A DNA stretch of 64,000 nt from Actinosynnema pretiosum (GTDB taxonomy: Bacteria > Actinomycetota > Actinomycetes > Mycobacteriales > Pseudonocardiaceae): positions 434,001 through 498,000 of the forward strand of contig NZ_JAMTCF010000004.1 in NCBI RefSeq assembly GCF_024171695.1, written 5' to 3'. The notes under the pieces are model-generated. The model saw nothing but the letters and a program-made list of their open reading frames with translations. It was not told the DNA's origin and ran no database searches. Shown here in pieces: positions 53,536-61,724 of this stretch. The translations under genes and the position numbers were made by a program. The stretch's first letter is position 1; every line of letters begins with the position of its first letter.

Positions 53536-54167
53536 AGCTCGTTCTCCGACTGGGTCTGGGGGGAGTTGTCGGCGCCGAGGCGCGCGGCGGGCACGCCCAG
53601 CAGCGCGGCGGAGGCGGTCGTGCACAGCACCACGACGGACCGCTCCGGGGTCGCGCGCTCGCGCGCCAGCGCCCACCAGGCGGCCGGGTCGGGGTGGTGC
53701 CGGTCGGGGGAGTCCAGGACGAGGGTGTCCACGCCGGGGCGCTCGGCGGCCAGCTCCAGCAGCAGCGCGCAGCGCACGGCGGCCGGGACGTTCTCGAAGC
53801 GGGCGGCGGCCCAGTGGTCGGCGTGCTGGGCGGCGAGCCAGTCGTGCACGGCCTTGCGCCCGCTCGGCTTCCGGTTGACCGCGAGCTCCTCGCCGACGAC
53901 GGCGGCCAGCGACAGCCCCGGCTCGGGCGAGGTCACGTCGGGCGAGTCGACCAGGGCGACCCTGGCGCGCAGCTCGCGGGCGGGCACGTCGACCTCACCG
54001 GTGCTCGGCTTCATCCGACCGGAGACGACCAGCGCCAGCGCGGTGTGGCCGTCACCGGGATCACCCGCCACCAGCAGCGGCTCGCCGGGGGTGATGGCGA
54101 GGCTGGTGGGGCGCAGCAGTGGGCCGTGGGCGCCGGTGACGCCGACGCGCCGGGCGTTGATCCGCAC
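53532..54167 (-). CDS. Degenerate ABC ATPase-like protein
   Basis: A 211-residue protein with the ABC ATPase layout but altered catalytic motifs. Walker A reads GDPGDGHT (residues 35-42), with His41 in place of the essential Lys. There is no LSGGQ; its place is taken by VPAAVRCALLLELAAERPG. Walker B reads DTLVLDSPDRH, with Ser153 where the catalytic Glu should be. It is therefore probably unable to hydrolyse ATP. It is the first gene of the efflux operon, with GTG 54167 after AGGAGGTCC, and is coupled to the YhgE-like gene. A regulatory or scaffold role in the transporter is inferred. Confidence 0.8.
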   Translation of the reverse strand: MRINARRVGVTGAHGPLLRPTSLAITPGEPLLVAGDPGDGHTALALVVSGRMKPSTGEVDVPARELRARVALVDSPDVTSPEPGLSLAAVVGEELAVNRKPSGRKAVHDWLAAQHADHWAAARFENVPAAVRCALLLELAAERPGVDTLVLDSPDRHHPDPAAWWALARERATPERSVVVLCTTASAALLGVPAARLGADNSPQTQSENEL

Positions 54168-54177
54168 CGGGGACCTC

Positions 54178-54207
54178 CTATTTGAACTGACCGGTCAGTT
54201 CAAATAG
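54178..54207 (-). promoter_or_regulatory. 30-bp perfect palindrome, probable TetR operator
   Basis: The half-site CTATTTGAACTGACC is followed directly by its exact reverse complement, giving a 30-bp palindrome. It starts 10 bp upstream of the GTG of the ATPase-like gene and overlaps the AGGAGG ribosome site. On the minus strand TTGCCG and CACTAT upstream, 18 bp apart, may be the promoter. It is the best candidate operator for the TetR encoded in the same operon. Confidence 0.85.
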
Positions 54208-54847
54208 TGCGACCGGGGAGGGGGCGCCGGCAAATCGGACGGGTGTGATCTGCCACCGGGGTCTACGGCGGGTGCGCAGGGTTCCTGAGGGATGACCGAG
54301 CGTGTGCGCGAAACCGCCCGGACGTGCGGAAACCCCGGAAAACCGGCGAAAGCGACAGGGCTCGGCGCGCGTGACGCGGCCATCCCGCCGGACGCGCCCA
54401 GCCACCAGACGCGCCCGACGCGGCCAGTCCGCCGGACCTGCCCGACCTGACCGATGCGGTCAGCCCGCCAGACCTGTCCGACGCGGGTGGCGCGATGACG
54501 TGGGTGACGCGACGGGGAGGGAAGCGCGAGCGGCTCCGGGCGCGCGGGACGTGTGAGAGGTGCCGGGGCGCGGAGACGTGGGGCACGAAGACTCGGGGCG
54601 CAAAGCGCGAGACGCGGGGGCGAGGCACGGGGGTGCTGAGCGCGTGGGGATGAGCGCAGAGGCGCGGGACCGGTTTGGCGAACAGCGTGGGGCGCGGGGT
54701 GCGGAACCGGGGGAGCGGTCCCCCGTCGCAGGGTGAACGGACCGCTCACCCGCAGAACGAGGGCGTGCGGCAGCGCTCCGACAGCCCCGCCGCCTCCAGG
54801 TTAGGCGCCGCCCGCCCTCCGCGCCCCCATCCCGAACGGGTGAGCGC
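54208..54847 (+). other. Gene-free stretch
   Basis: About 640 bp with no supportable gene. A copy of the dispersed core occurs as GGGTGA-ACGGACCGC-TCACCC at 54731-54751, which can form a hairpin. Pieces such as CCGACGCGG recur loosely at 54380-54490. Confidence 0.5.
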
Positions 54848-55774
54848 TCAGCGCAGCGCCCCGGCGGGGCGGACCTCCCACATCGTCCACAGCGGCCGGT
54901 ACCCCTGGCGCGGCCAGAACACCGAGGACAGCGGGTTCGGCGGGTTGTAGTAGAGGTACGTGCCCACCGCGCCCATCCGGTGCAGCTCGCGGTGCACGTG
55001 CGCCATCAGCTGCTGCCCGACCCCGGACCCGCGCGCACCCGGCAGCACCGACACGCAGTTCACGTACCCCCACCGCCCCGGTGGCAGCCGGGACGACGCC
55101 GAGTTGCCCGGCTCCGAGATCACCATCGCGCACTCGGCCAGCCCGACCGCGACCCCGTCCCGCTCGGCCAGCCAGGTCGGTCCACCGGCGGCCAGCCGCT
55201 CGGCCAGCGCCCGCCGCTTGAGCGCGACCGCCTCCGGCCGGTTCACCGTCGACCCCACCATCGACGAGTACCGCAGCTCGGCCATCGCCAGCTCCAGCAC
55301 CGCCTCCAGGTCCGACGGCTTGGCCCGCCGGATCACCAGCGACCCGTTCCGCGAGGTCGGCGCGGGCCCCCGGCGCACCGCCACCACCGACAGCGGCACC
55401 ATCCCGTGGTCCATCAGCACCGAGCCCGACTCGACGTCCCGGCTCGGCCAGGTCAGCACGCACGCCGAGTCCCGCTCGGCCGGTCCGACCAGCTCCATCC
55501 GCCTGCGCCACGCCCGCATCAGCGCGTCCATGCCCGCCGGTCCCGCGCCGCCCAGCAGCGGCGTCAGCTCCCACACCTCGGTGGCCGACCACAGCCGCGC
55601 GGGCGAGTTCCGCTCGTGCACCTGCTGCTGGAGCACCCCCGCGACCCGCGTCCCGTCGGGGAGCGCGGCCGTGACCACGTCCCCGTCCAGCGGCGCGATC
55701 ATCGGGGGCAGCACCGGGTCGATACCGGCCAGCCGCGCGCTCTGCGCTTCCGCCAGCCCCCGCGCGACCGTCAT
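54848..55774 (-). CDS. GNAT family N-acetyltransferase with N-terminal extension
   Basis: A 308-residue protein. The C-terminal half (about 150-295) is a GNAT domain: LVIRRAKPSDLEAVLELAM, then VNCVSVLPGARGSGVGQQLM with the acetyl-CoA-binding RGSGVGQ loop, and the final GAVGTYLYYNPPNPLSSVFW. The N-terminal 150 residues look like a degenerate second GNAT-like fold (AGMDALMRAWRRRMELVG). The substrate is unknown. ATG 55774 lies 10 bp after the methyltransferase stop on the same strand, so the two form an operon. Confidence 0.87.
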   Translation of the reverse strand: MTVARGLAEAQSARLAGIDPVLPPMIAPLDGDVVTAALPDGTRVAGVLQQQVHERNSPARLWSATEVWELTPLLGGAGPAGMDALMRAWRRRMELVGPAERDSACVLTWPSRDVESGSVLMDHGMVPLSVVAVRRGPAPTSRNGSLVIRRAKPSDLEAVLELAMAELRYSSMVGSTVNRPEAVALKRRALAERLAAGGPTWLAERDGVAVGLAECAMVISEPGNSASSRLPPGRWGYVNCVSVLPGARGSGVGQQLMAHVHRELHRMGAVGTYLYYNPPNPLSSVFWPRQGYRPLWTMWEVRPAGALR

Positions 55775-55784
55775 GCCCCGCAGG

Positions 55785-56615
55785 TTACGTCCTGCGCGTC
55801 CGCAAGATCACGGTGCCCGGGAACAGCCTGCCCCGCAGCGGGCTCCACTGCCCCCACGTCCTGGTGTGCCCGGCGGGCCACTCCGGCTCCACCACGTCGA
55901 CCAGCTCGAACCCGGAGGCCACCAGCGCCCGCACGTAGTCGCCCAGCGTCCGGTGGTGCTCCACGTACGTGGCGCGCCCGTCGTCGTCCACCTCGACGTA
56001 CGGCGTGCGGTCGAAGTACGAGTGGGTCACGGTCAGCCCGGCCGGACCGGGGTCGTCCGGGAAGATCCACCTCATCGGGTGGTTCACCGCGAACACCCAC
56101 GGGGCGCCCGGCCGCAGCACGCGGGCCACCTCGCCGAACACCGACGCCACGTCGGCCACGAACGGCACCGCGCCGAACGCCGAGCAGGCCACGTCGAAGC
56201 TCGCGTCCGCGAACGGCAGCTGGTCGGCGCTCGCCTGCACCAGCGGCACCGCGATCCCGGTCCGCCCGGCCGCCTCCACCGCGTGCCGCAGCATCCCGGC
56301 CGAGATGTCCAGCCCGACCGGCTCGGCGCCCTGCGCGGCCAGCCACCGGGAGCACGGGGCCGACCCGCAGCCGATCTCCAACACCCGCTTGCCGGTCACC
56401 TGACCGAGGTAATGAGCCTCGGATTCGCGCACTCCTTCGGGGCACCAGACGAAGTCCGCGGCCCCCAGGAAATCGCCGTGCTCGGCGTGGTAGTCGTCCG
56501 CGTCGGCGTCCCACCAGAGCCGATTGGCGGAGCGGGACTCCTCCGCGTCGGCGAACCGCTGGGCCACTCCGGTGGTGCCGAGCGCGCGCTCCGCGCTCGC
56601 GTGCTGGTCGGACAC
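55785..56615 (-). CDS. Class I SAM-dependent methyltransferase
   Basis: A 276-residue methyltransferase. The SAM motif I is RVLEIGCGSAPCSRWLA, motif II LVQASADQLPFADASFDVA, and motif III ARVLRPGAPWVFAVNHPMR. The opening (ESRSANRLWWDADADDYHAEHG) matches a large actinobacterial group of unknown substrate. GTG 56615 follows AAGGAGCAGT. It is the first gene of a two-gene operon with the GNAT gene and diverges from rpsA; its promoter must overlap or lie next to that of rpsA. Confidence 0.88.
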   Translation of the reverse strand: MSDQHASAERALGTTGVAQRFADAEESRSANRLWWDADADDYHAEHGDFLGAADFVWCPEGVRESEAHYLGQVTGKRVLEIGCGSAPCSRWLAAQGAEPVGLDISAGMLRHAVEAAGRTGIAVPLVQASADQLPFADASFDVACSAFGAVPFVADVASVFGEVARVLRPGAPWVFAVNHPMRWIFPDDPGPAGLTVTHSYFDRTPYVEVDDDGRATYVEHHRTLGDYVRALVASGFELVDVVEPEWPAGHTRTWGQWSPLRGRLFPGTVILRTRRT

Positions 56616-56638
56616 ACTGCTCCTTCTCGGGGGACCAT

Positions 56639-56668
56639 TTGCCCGCTGGTCTCGGGGCCGCGTACGAT
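56639..56668 (+). promoter_or_regulatory. rpsA promoter
   Basis: TTGCCC (56639-56644) and TACGAT (56663-56668) with an 18-bp spacer form a good housekeeping promoter. It gives an approximately 130-nt leader, long enough for autoregulation by S1. Confidence 0.75.
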
Positions 56669-56806
56669 ACCGGCGCGTAGTGGGTTCGCGCTGCCCGTGA
56701 TCGGTGAACACTCTGGGAGTCGGTCTCCGCGGTCGGGCGTGCCCGATGCGACAGCGTTCCACCCGCAGGTCAGACAACCCCAATCCGTACCGGAGCCACC
56801 TACCTA

Positions 56807-58294
56807 ATGTCCACCGACACCACCACTGTCCCGGCTGCCGTCGCGCCGAAGCAGGTCGCTATCAACGATATCGGGACGGAGGAGGACTTCCTCGCCGCTA
56901 TCGACAAGACCATCAAGTACTTCAACGATGGCGATATCGTCGAGGGCACGATCGTCAAGGTCGACCGGGACGAGGTCCTGCTCGACATCGGCTACAAGAC
57001 CGAGGGCGTCATCCCCTCGCGCGAGTTGTCGATCAAGCACGACGTGGACCCCAACGAGGTCGTCAAGGTCGGCGACGAGGTTGAGGCCCTTGTTCTCCAG
57101 AAGGAGGACAAGGAGGGGCGTCTGATCCTGTCGAAGAAGCGCGCCCAGTACGAGCGCGCCTGGGGCACCATCGAGGCCCTCAAGGAGAAGGACGAGCCCG
57201 TCAAGGGCACCGTCATCGAGGTCGTCAAGGGCGGCCTCATCCTGGACATCGGCCTCCGGGGCTTCCTCCCGGCCTCGCTCGTCGAGATGCGCCGCGTCCG
57301 CGACCTCCAGCCCTACGTCGGCCGCGAGCTCGAAGCCAAGATCATCGAGCTGGACAAGAACCGCAACAACGTGGTCCTGTCCCGCCGCGCCTGGCTGGAG
57401 CAGACGCAGTCCGAGGTCCGCAGCGAGTTCCTCAACCAGCTGCAGAAGGGCCAGGTCCGCAAGGGCGTCGTGTCCTCCATCGTCAACTTCGGCGCCTTCG
57501 TGGACCTGGGTGGCGTGGACGGCCTCGTGCACGTCTCCGAGCTCTCCTGGAAGCACATCGACCACCCCTCCGAGGTCGTCGAGGTCGGCCAGGAGGTCAC
57601 GGTCGAGGTCCTGGACGTCGACATGGAGCGCGAGCGCGTCTCCCTGTCGCTGAAGGCGACCCAGGAAGACCCGTGGCGCCAGTTCGCCCGCACCCACGCG
57701 ATCGGTCAGATCGTGCCGGGCAAGGTCACCAAGCTGGTTCCGTTCGGTGCGTTCGTCCGCGTGGACGAGGGCATCGAGGGCCTGGTCCACATCTCCGAGC
57801 TGGCCGAGCGCCACGTGGAGATCCCGGAGCAGGTCGTGCAGGTCGGCGACGACGTCATGGTCAAGGTCATCGACATCGACCTGGACCGCCGCCGGATCTC
57901 GCTGTCGCTCAAGCAGGCCAACGAGGGCTTCACGGTCGACTCCGAGTTCGACCCGACCCAGTACGGCATGGCCGCCGAGTACGACGACCAGGGGAACTAC
58001 ATCTACCCCGAGGGCTTCGACCCGGAGACCCAGGACTGGCAGGAAGGCTTCGACAAGCAGCGCGAGGAGTGGGAGCGGCAGTACGCCGAGGCCCACACGC
58101 GCTACGAGGCCCACATGAAGCAGGTTGCCAAGGCCGCCGCTGCCGAGGAAGAGGCCGCGGGCGAGACCAACTACTCGTCCGGTGGCGACGCCCCGGCCGC
58201 GTCGTCGGGTGGCGCTCCGGCTCAGGCCGGTGGCACGCTGGCCAGCGACGAGCAGCTCGCGGCGCTCCGCGAGAAGCTGTCGGGCGGCATGTGA
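56807..58294 (+). CDS. rpsA: 30S ribosomal protein S1
   Basis: A 495-residue S1 that helps mRNA bind the ribosome. It has four S1 domains, about residues 36-105, 122-190, 208-276 and 293-363, each with a VxG(x)V...FGAFVDLG/GLVH-type signature, against six in E. coli, which is normal for actinobacteria. The C-terminal tail (365-495) is acidic and Gln/Glu-rich, then Ala/Gly/Ser-rich. Codon use is the most biased in the window. The ATG follows a long leader with a strong promoter. A 16-bp hairpin terminates it. Confidence 0.98.
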   Translation: MSTDTTTVPAAVAPKQVAINDIGTEEDFLAAIDKTIKYFNDGDIVEGTIVKVDRDEVLLDIGYKTEGVIPSRELSIKHDVDPNEVVKVGDEVEALVLQKEDKEGRLILSKKRAQYERAWGTIEALKEKDEPVKGTVIEVVKGGLILDIGLRGFLPASLVEMRRVRDLQPYVGRELEAKIIELDKNRNNVVLSRRAWLEQTQSEVRSEFLNQLQKGQVRKGVVSSIVNFGAFVDLGGVDGLVHVSELSWKHIDHPSEVVEVGQEVTVEVLDVDMERERVSLSLKATQEDPWRQFARTHAIGQIVPGKVTKLVPFGAFVRVDEGIEGLVHISELAERHVEIPEQVVQVGDDVMVKVIDIDLDRRRISLSLKQANEGFTVDSEFDPTQYGMAAEYDDQGNYIYPEGFDPETQDWQEGFDKQREEWERQYAEAHTRYEAHMKQVAKAAAAEEEAAGETNYSSGGDAPAASSGGAPAQAGGTLASDEQLAALREKLSGGM

Positions 58295-58332
58295 GACGAC
58301 GCGCCCGCGCGTCCCTCCAGCTAGGCCGTGGC

Positions 58333-58368
58333 GAAGGCCCCGCACCACTCCGGTGGTGCGGGGCCTTC
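58333..58368 (+). terminator. Hairpin terminator after rpsA
   Basis: A perfect 16-bp stem GAAGGCCCCGCACCAC (58333-58348) with GTGGTGCGGGGCCTTC (58353-58368), TCCG loop, then TCCCC. Confidence 0.95.
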
Positions 58369-58588
58369 CCCGTTCCCTGGGGTTCCGCCGGGCCCGCCAG
58401 GACTCGGCGCGGACTCGCGGCGTTCTCGAAAGTGTCACGTCCCGCAGTGGCGCGCCCACCGTCCCGCAGCCCTGCCACACCGCCCGGCCTGCGCTTTCCC
58501 GCCGCTGGTCGCCGTCCGCTGGTAGGGGTGCTCACACCCCGTGCCGCTCGGGGCTGCGCCGCAACCGTCTTGCGCTAGGTTCCCTGCT

Positions 58589-59209
58589 GTGGCGGGTGCG
58601 CGCGTGGTGGTCGTGGGGCTGGTGGCCGGTGCTGTCCTGGGGTGCGCGTCGTGCGCCCGCGTCGTGGAGAAGCCGATCGTGGACCCGGCGATCCCGACCA
58701 TCACCGTCCCGACGACCACGACCCGCGTGCCGGTGATGGTGGACCGCCCGCTGCCCGACGACTGCGAGCTGGTCGTGCCCGCCGACGTCCTCAACGAGCG
58801 GATCGGCCGCGACCTCGGCGGCTCGACCGTGCAGATCATCGGCATCCCGGAGCCGGGGGTGGGCCGCACCGCCAAGCTCGACTGCTACTACGGCGTCGGC
58901 GAGAACAAGGGCATCGCGACCGCGCCGATCGTCATCGGCCTGTCCACCTACGCCGACGAGGCCGCCGCGACCACCCGCGTCACCGAGAGCCTGGACGCCT
59001 ACCGGGGCGACGGCGCCTCGGTGAGCGAGGTCGAGGTCGGCAAGCAGAAGGCGGCGCTGGTCCTGGCGAAGGACGAGAACCTGGTCGTCGGCTCGTTCGG
59101 CAAGTCCACGTTCGTGGCGCGCGCCAAGAAGGACGCCGTGCCGGAGGACCAGGTCAAGGCCGTGCTGACCGCGCTGGCCGCCCGGTCGATGACCCCCGAG
59201 GAAGGCTGA
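58589..59209 (+). CDS. DUF3558-like lipoprotein
   Basis: A 206-residue lipoprotein. The signal peptide (GARVVVVGLVAGAVLGC) has the lipobox VLGC and is followed by a Thr/Pro-rich linker (TITVPTTTTRVPV). The mature domain has a Cys pair (DDCELV and KLDCYYG) and resembles DUF3558, a lipoprotein family of Pseudonocardiales and mycobacteria with unknown function. GTG 58589 has no ribosome site; TAGGTT seven bases upstream would make a leaderless -10 box. coaE follows after 40 bp in the same direction. Confidence 0.78.
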   Translation: MAGARVVVVGLVAGAVLGCASCARVVEKPIVDPAIPTITVPTTTTRVPVMVDRPLPDDCELVVPADVLNERIGRDLGGSTVQIIGIPEPGVGRTAKLDCYYGVGENKGIATAPIVIGLSTYADEAAATTRVTESLDAYRGDGASVSEVEVGKQKAALVLAKDENLVVGSFGKSTFVARAKKDAVPEDQVKAVLTALAARSMTPEEG

Positions 59210-59249
59210 GCGGGTGTCCGCCGCGCCCTGATCGGGCAAGATCGGACCC

Positions 59250-60434
59250 ATGTTGCGCGTGGGGCTCTCGGGCGGGATCGGGTCGGGCAAGTCGACGGTC
59301 GCGGGCAGGCTGGCCGAGCACGGGGCGGTGGTCATCGACGCCGACCAGCTGGCCAGGCAGGTCGTGGAGCCGGGGACGGACGGCCTGCGGGAGATCGCCG
59401 AGCAGTTCGGGGCGGACGTGCTGACCTCGGCCGGGACCCTGGACCGGGCCGCGCTGGCGGGCCGGGTGTTCACCGACGACGCCGCGCGCGCCAGGCTCAA
59501 CGCCATCGTGCACCCGAAGGTCGCCGCGCGGACCGCCGAGCTGATCGCGTCCGCGCCCGAGGACGCGATCATCGTGCACGACGTGCCGCTGCTGGTGGAG
59601 AACGGCCTCGCGCCCGCCTACCACCTCGTGGTGATCGCGCACGCCGACGTGGAGCAGCGGGTGTCGCGGCTGGTCGGGGCGCGGGACATGCCCGAGGCCG
59701 ACGCCCGCGCCCGCGTGGCCGCCCAGGCCGGTGACGACGCCCGGCGGGCCGTGGCGGACGTGTGGCTGGACAACACCGGCAGCCCGGACCAGGTGCTCGC
59801 CGAGGTGGACGCGCTGTGGGCGGACCGGCTGGTGCCCTACGCGGCGAACCTGCGGCTGCGCAGGCACGCCTCCGGGCCGCCGAAGGTGGTGGACCCGGAC
59901 CCGACCTGGCCCGCGCAGGCCGCGCGGATCGCCGCCCGGCTGCGCACCGCCGTGGGGGACCGGCCGCTGGAGCACATCGGGTCCACCGCCGTGCCCGGCC
60001 TGGTCGCCAAGGACGTCCTGGACTTCCAGCTGGGCGTGGCGAGCATGGCCGAGGCGGACGAGCTCGCGGGCGCGCTGCTGAACGCGGGCTTCCCGAACGT
60101 CCCCGGCCTCACCGACGCCCCGCGCGGGGCCGACCAGGACCCGGAGCTGTGGGACAAGCGCGTGCACTCCTCGGCCGACCCCGGCCGTCGGGTGAACTTG
60201 CACGTCCGGGTGATGGGCGCGCCGAACTGGGTGTGGGCGCTGCGGTTCCGGGACTGGCTGCGCGCGGACGTCGCGGCGCGCGAGGAGTACGCGCGGGTCA
60301 AGCTCGGGCTGATGCCCGAGTTCGAGAACCACGACGGCTCCCTGGCCTACGCGCAGGCCAAGGAGCCGTGGATGGAGGAAGCGGTCTCGCGGGTCGCCGA
60401 GTTCTACCGGGCGGCGGGCGACCAGCGGTCGTAG
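59250..60434 (+). CDS. coaE: Dephospho-CoA kinase fused to a GrpB (UPF0157) domain
   Basis: A 394-residue fusion. Residues 1-195 are dephospho-CoA kinase, the last step of CoA synthesis, with Walker A GGIGSGKST (8-16), IDADQLARQVVEPG, and the lid region RDMPEADARARVAAQ. Residues 205-390 are a GrpB/UPF0157 domain of the nucleotidyltransferase fold (EHIGSTAVPGLVAKDVLDF, and NLHVRVMGAPNWVWALRFRDWL). The fusion is known from mycobacteria and relatives; the GrpB part is thought to regulate or stabilise the kinase. ATG 59250 follows a weak ribosome site. Its last 31 bp overlap the convergent DUF402 gene. Confidence 0.95.
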   Translation: MLRVGLSGGIGSGKSTVAGRLAEHGAVVIDADQLARQVVEPGTDGLREIAEQFGADVLTSAGTLDRAALAGRVFTDDAARARLNAIVHPKVAARTAELIASAPEDAIIVHDVPLLVENGLAPAYHLVVIAHADVEQRVSRLVGARDMPEADARARVAAQAGDDARRAVADVWLDNTGSPDQVLAEVDALWADRLVPYAANLRLRRHASGPPKVVDPDPTWPAQAARIAARLRTAVGDRPLEHIGSTAVPGLVAKDVLDFQLGVASMAEADELAGALLNAGFPNVPGLTDAPRGADQDPELWDKRVHSSADPGRRVNLHVRVMGAPNWVWALRFRDWLRADVAAREEYARVKLGLMPEFENHDGSLAYAQAKEPWMEEAVSRVAEFYRAAGDQRS

Positions 60435-60925
60435 ATGCCCCGGTGCACCAGCCACTGGGACAGGTCGTGCCGGTGCAGGCTGACCTGCTCCAGGGTGCGG
60501 TGCACGGTGTGCAGCGCGAGGTCGGCGTCCGCCGGGCTGATCACGCCGCCGGAGATCGCCGCGGCGAAGTCCTCCGAGCGGACGATCCGCGCCGTCGTCC
60601 CGCCGGGGACCTCCAGGCCGAGCAGCAGGTCGGTGGTGCGCCAGGTGCGGCCGTCGCGGACCACGCGGACGGCGGTGAGCACGCTGGAGGAGTCGGAGTG
60701 CGGAGAGCGGGGGCGTTGCCTGGTGAGGCGCAGCCCCAGGTCGGGCATGAGCCAGGTGATCTCGGAGTCGGTGAAGGGGTCCTCCGGAGTGGGGCACTCC
60801 AGGCGCAGACCCCAGTCCTCCACCTGGCACGTCGTCAGCCTGCGGGAAGCACCCGATGAGTAGTTCCGGACTGCGCTGACGGTGTCGACGACGTCGACGA
60901 GCTGAGGCGTGATGACCGTTCCCAC
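60404..60925 (-). CDS. DUF402 family protein
   Basis: A 173-residue protein of the DUF402/FomD-like group. The barrel is represented by WLMPDLGLRLTRQRPRSPHS and RTWRTTDLLLGLEVPGG, and the end is helical (TVHRTLEQVSLHRHDLSQWL). Some DUF402 proteins hydrolyse nucleoside phosphates or phosphonate-nucleotide esters; function here is unknown. ATG 60925 was chosen. It lies beside a second DUF402 gene (61073-61618), to which it is distantly similar. It overlaps coaE convergently by 31 bp. Confidence 0.8.
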   Translation of the reverse strand: MGTVITPQLVDVVDTVSAVRNYSSGASRRLTTCQVEDWGLRLECPTPEDPFTDSEITWLMPDLGLRLTRQRPRSPHSDSSSVLTAVRVVRDGRTWRTTDLLLGLEVPGGTTARIVRSEDFAAAISGGVISPADADLALHTVHRTLEQVSLHRHDLSQWLVHRGIYDRWSPAAR

Positions 60926-61072
60926 CGACCCGAGGGTAGTCGTGGGTATGCACCCGGTAACCGTGCGAACCGATTCGTTACATCACGTTATGTCGTGCGG
61001 ATGATCACGGACGGGTGACGGGGAATCGGGGGCTGTTGTGGGCCGTCGACGACTCTCGGTATCGCCGGACCC

Positions 61073-61618
61073 CTACCGGCGTCGCCAGGTCGTGGTGGTG
61101 CCCTGCTCGGCCAACCAGCGGATCAGGTCGTTGCCGTGCGCCGCCGCGCCCGCGACCGCCGTGTAGGTCGTCTCCAGCGCCCACCGGGCCCGCTCGGCCT
61201 CCAGCCTGCCGCTCGCGACGGCGGCCAGCAGCTCGTCGGTGTCCAGCACCACGACGTCGCGGCCGGTGCGCACCAGCAGGTCGAGGTAGAGGTCGACGGT
61301 CTTCCACACCGAGCCGCTGGAGGTGATCTCCACGACGTCGACGTAGAAGTCGTAGTCGCGCTCGCGGCCGGGGTGCCAGGACTGGCGGGTGACGCGCAGG
61401 CCGTGCCGGGGCAGCAGCCAGGACTCGAAGTGCGACAGATCGGGGTGGCCGGGCACCGGGCGGGACATGTACAGGCCCGCGGGCGCCAGGCGGTACTCCT
61501 CGACCCCGCGCAGGTAGCCCTTCGGGTCGGTGTTGGACTTCGCGTCCAGGTCGAAGTACTCGATCTTCGGCGGGTGGACGTGGGTTCCGGTGGTCTGACC
61601 TGCCGCGCTCAGGGTCAC
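61073..61618 (-). CDS. DUF402 family protein (second copy)
   Basis: A 181-residue DUF402 protein. Typical pieces are PPKIEYFDLDAKSNTDPKG, LYMSRPVPGHPDLSHFESW, RHGLRVTRQSWHPGRERDYD, and WKTVDLYLDLLVRTGRD. The N-terminal part is closer to canonical DUF402 than that of its neighbour. I placed the start at GTG 61618 without ribosome-site support, since codons upstream are not protein-like; CATAGT 10 bp before suggests a leaderless transcript. It shares strand with the neighbouring DUF402 gene but a 147-bp gap separates them. Confidence 0.78.
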   Translation of the reverse strand: MTLSAAGQTTGTHVHPPKIEYFDLDAKSNTDPKGYLRGVEEYRLAPAGLYMSRPVPGHPDLSHFESWLLPRHGLRVTRQSWHPGRERDYDFYVDVVEITSSGSVWKTVDLYLDLLVRTGRDVVVLDTDELLAAVASGRLEAERARWALETTYTAVAGAAAHGNDLIRWLAEQGTTTTWRRR

Positions 61619-61724
61619 AATTTGAAGACTATGCACAAGTGCGGTTCGGTAGTCCGTAATTGTCACCTGTTCGGGTGAGAGTTTTACTCTCAGTGCCCGC
61701 TCGACCGGCCTACCCTCACCCCTT

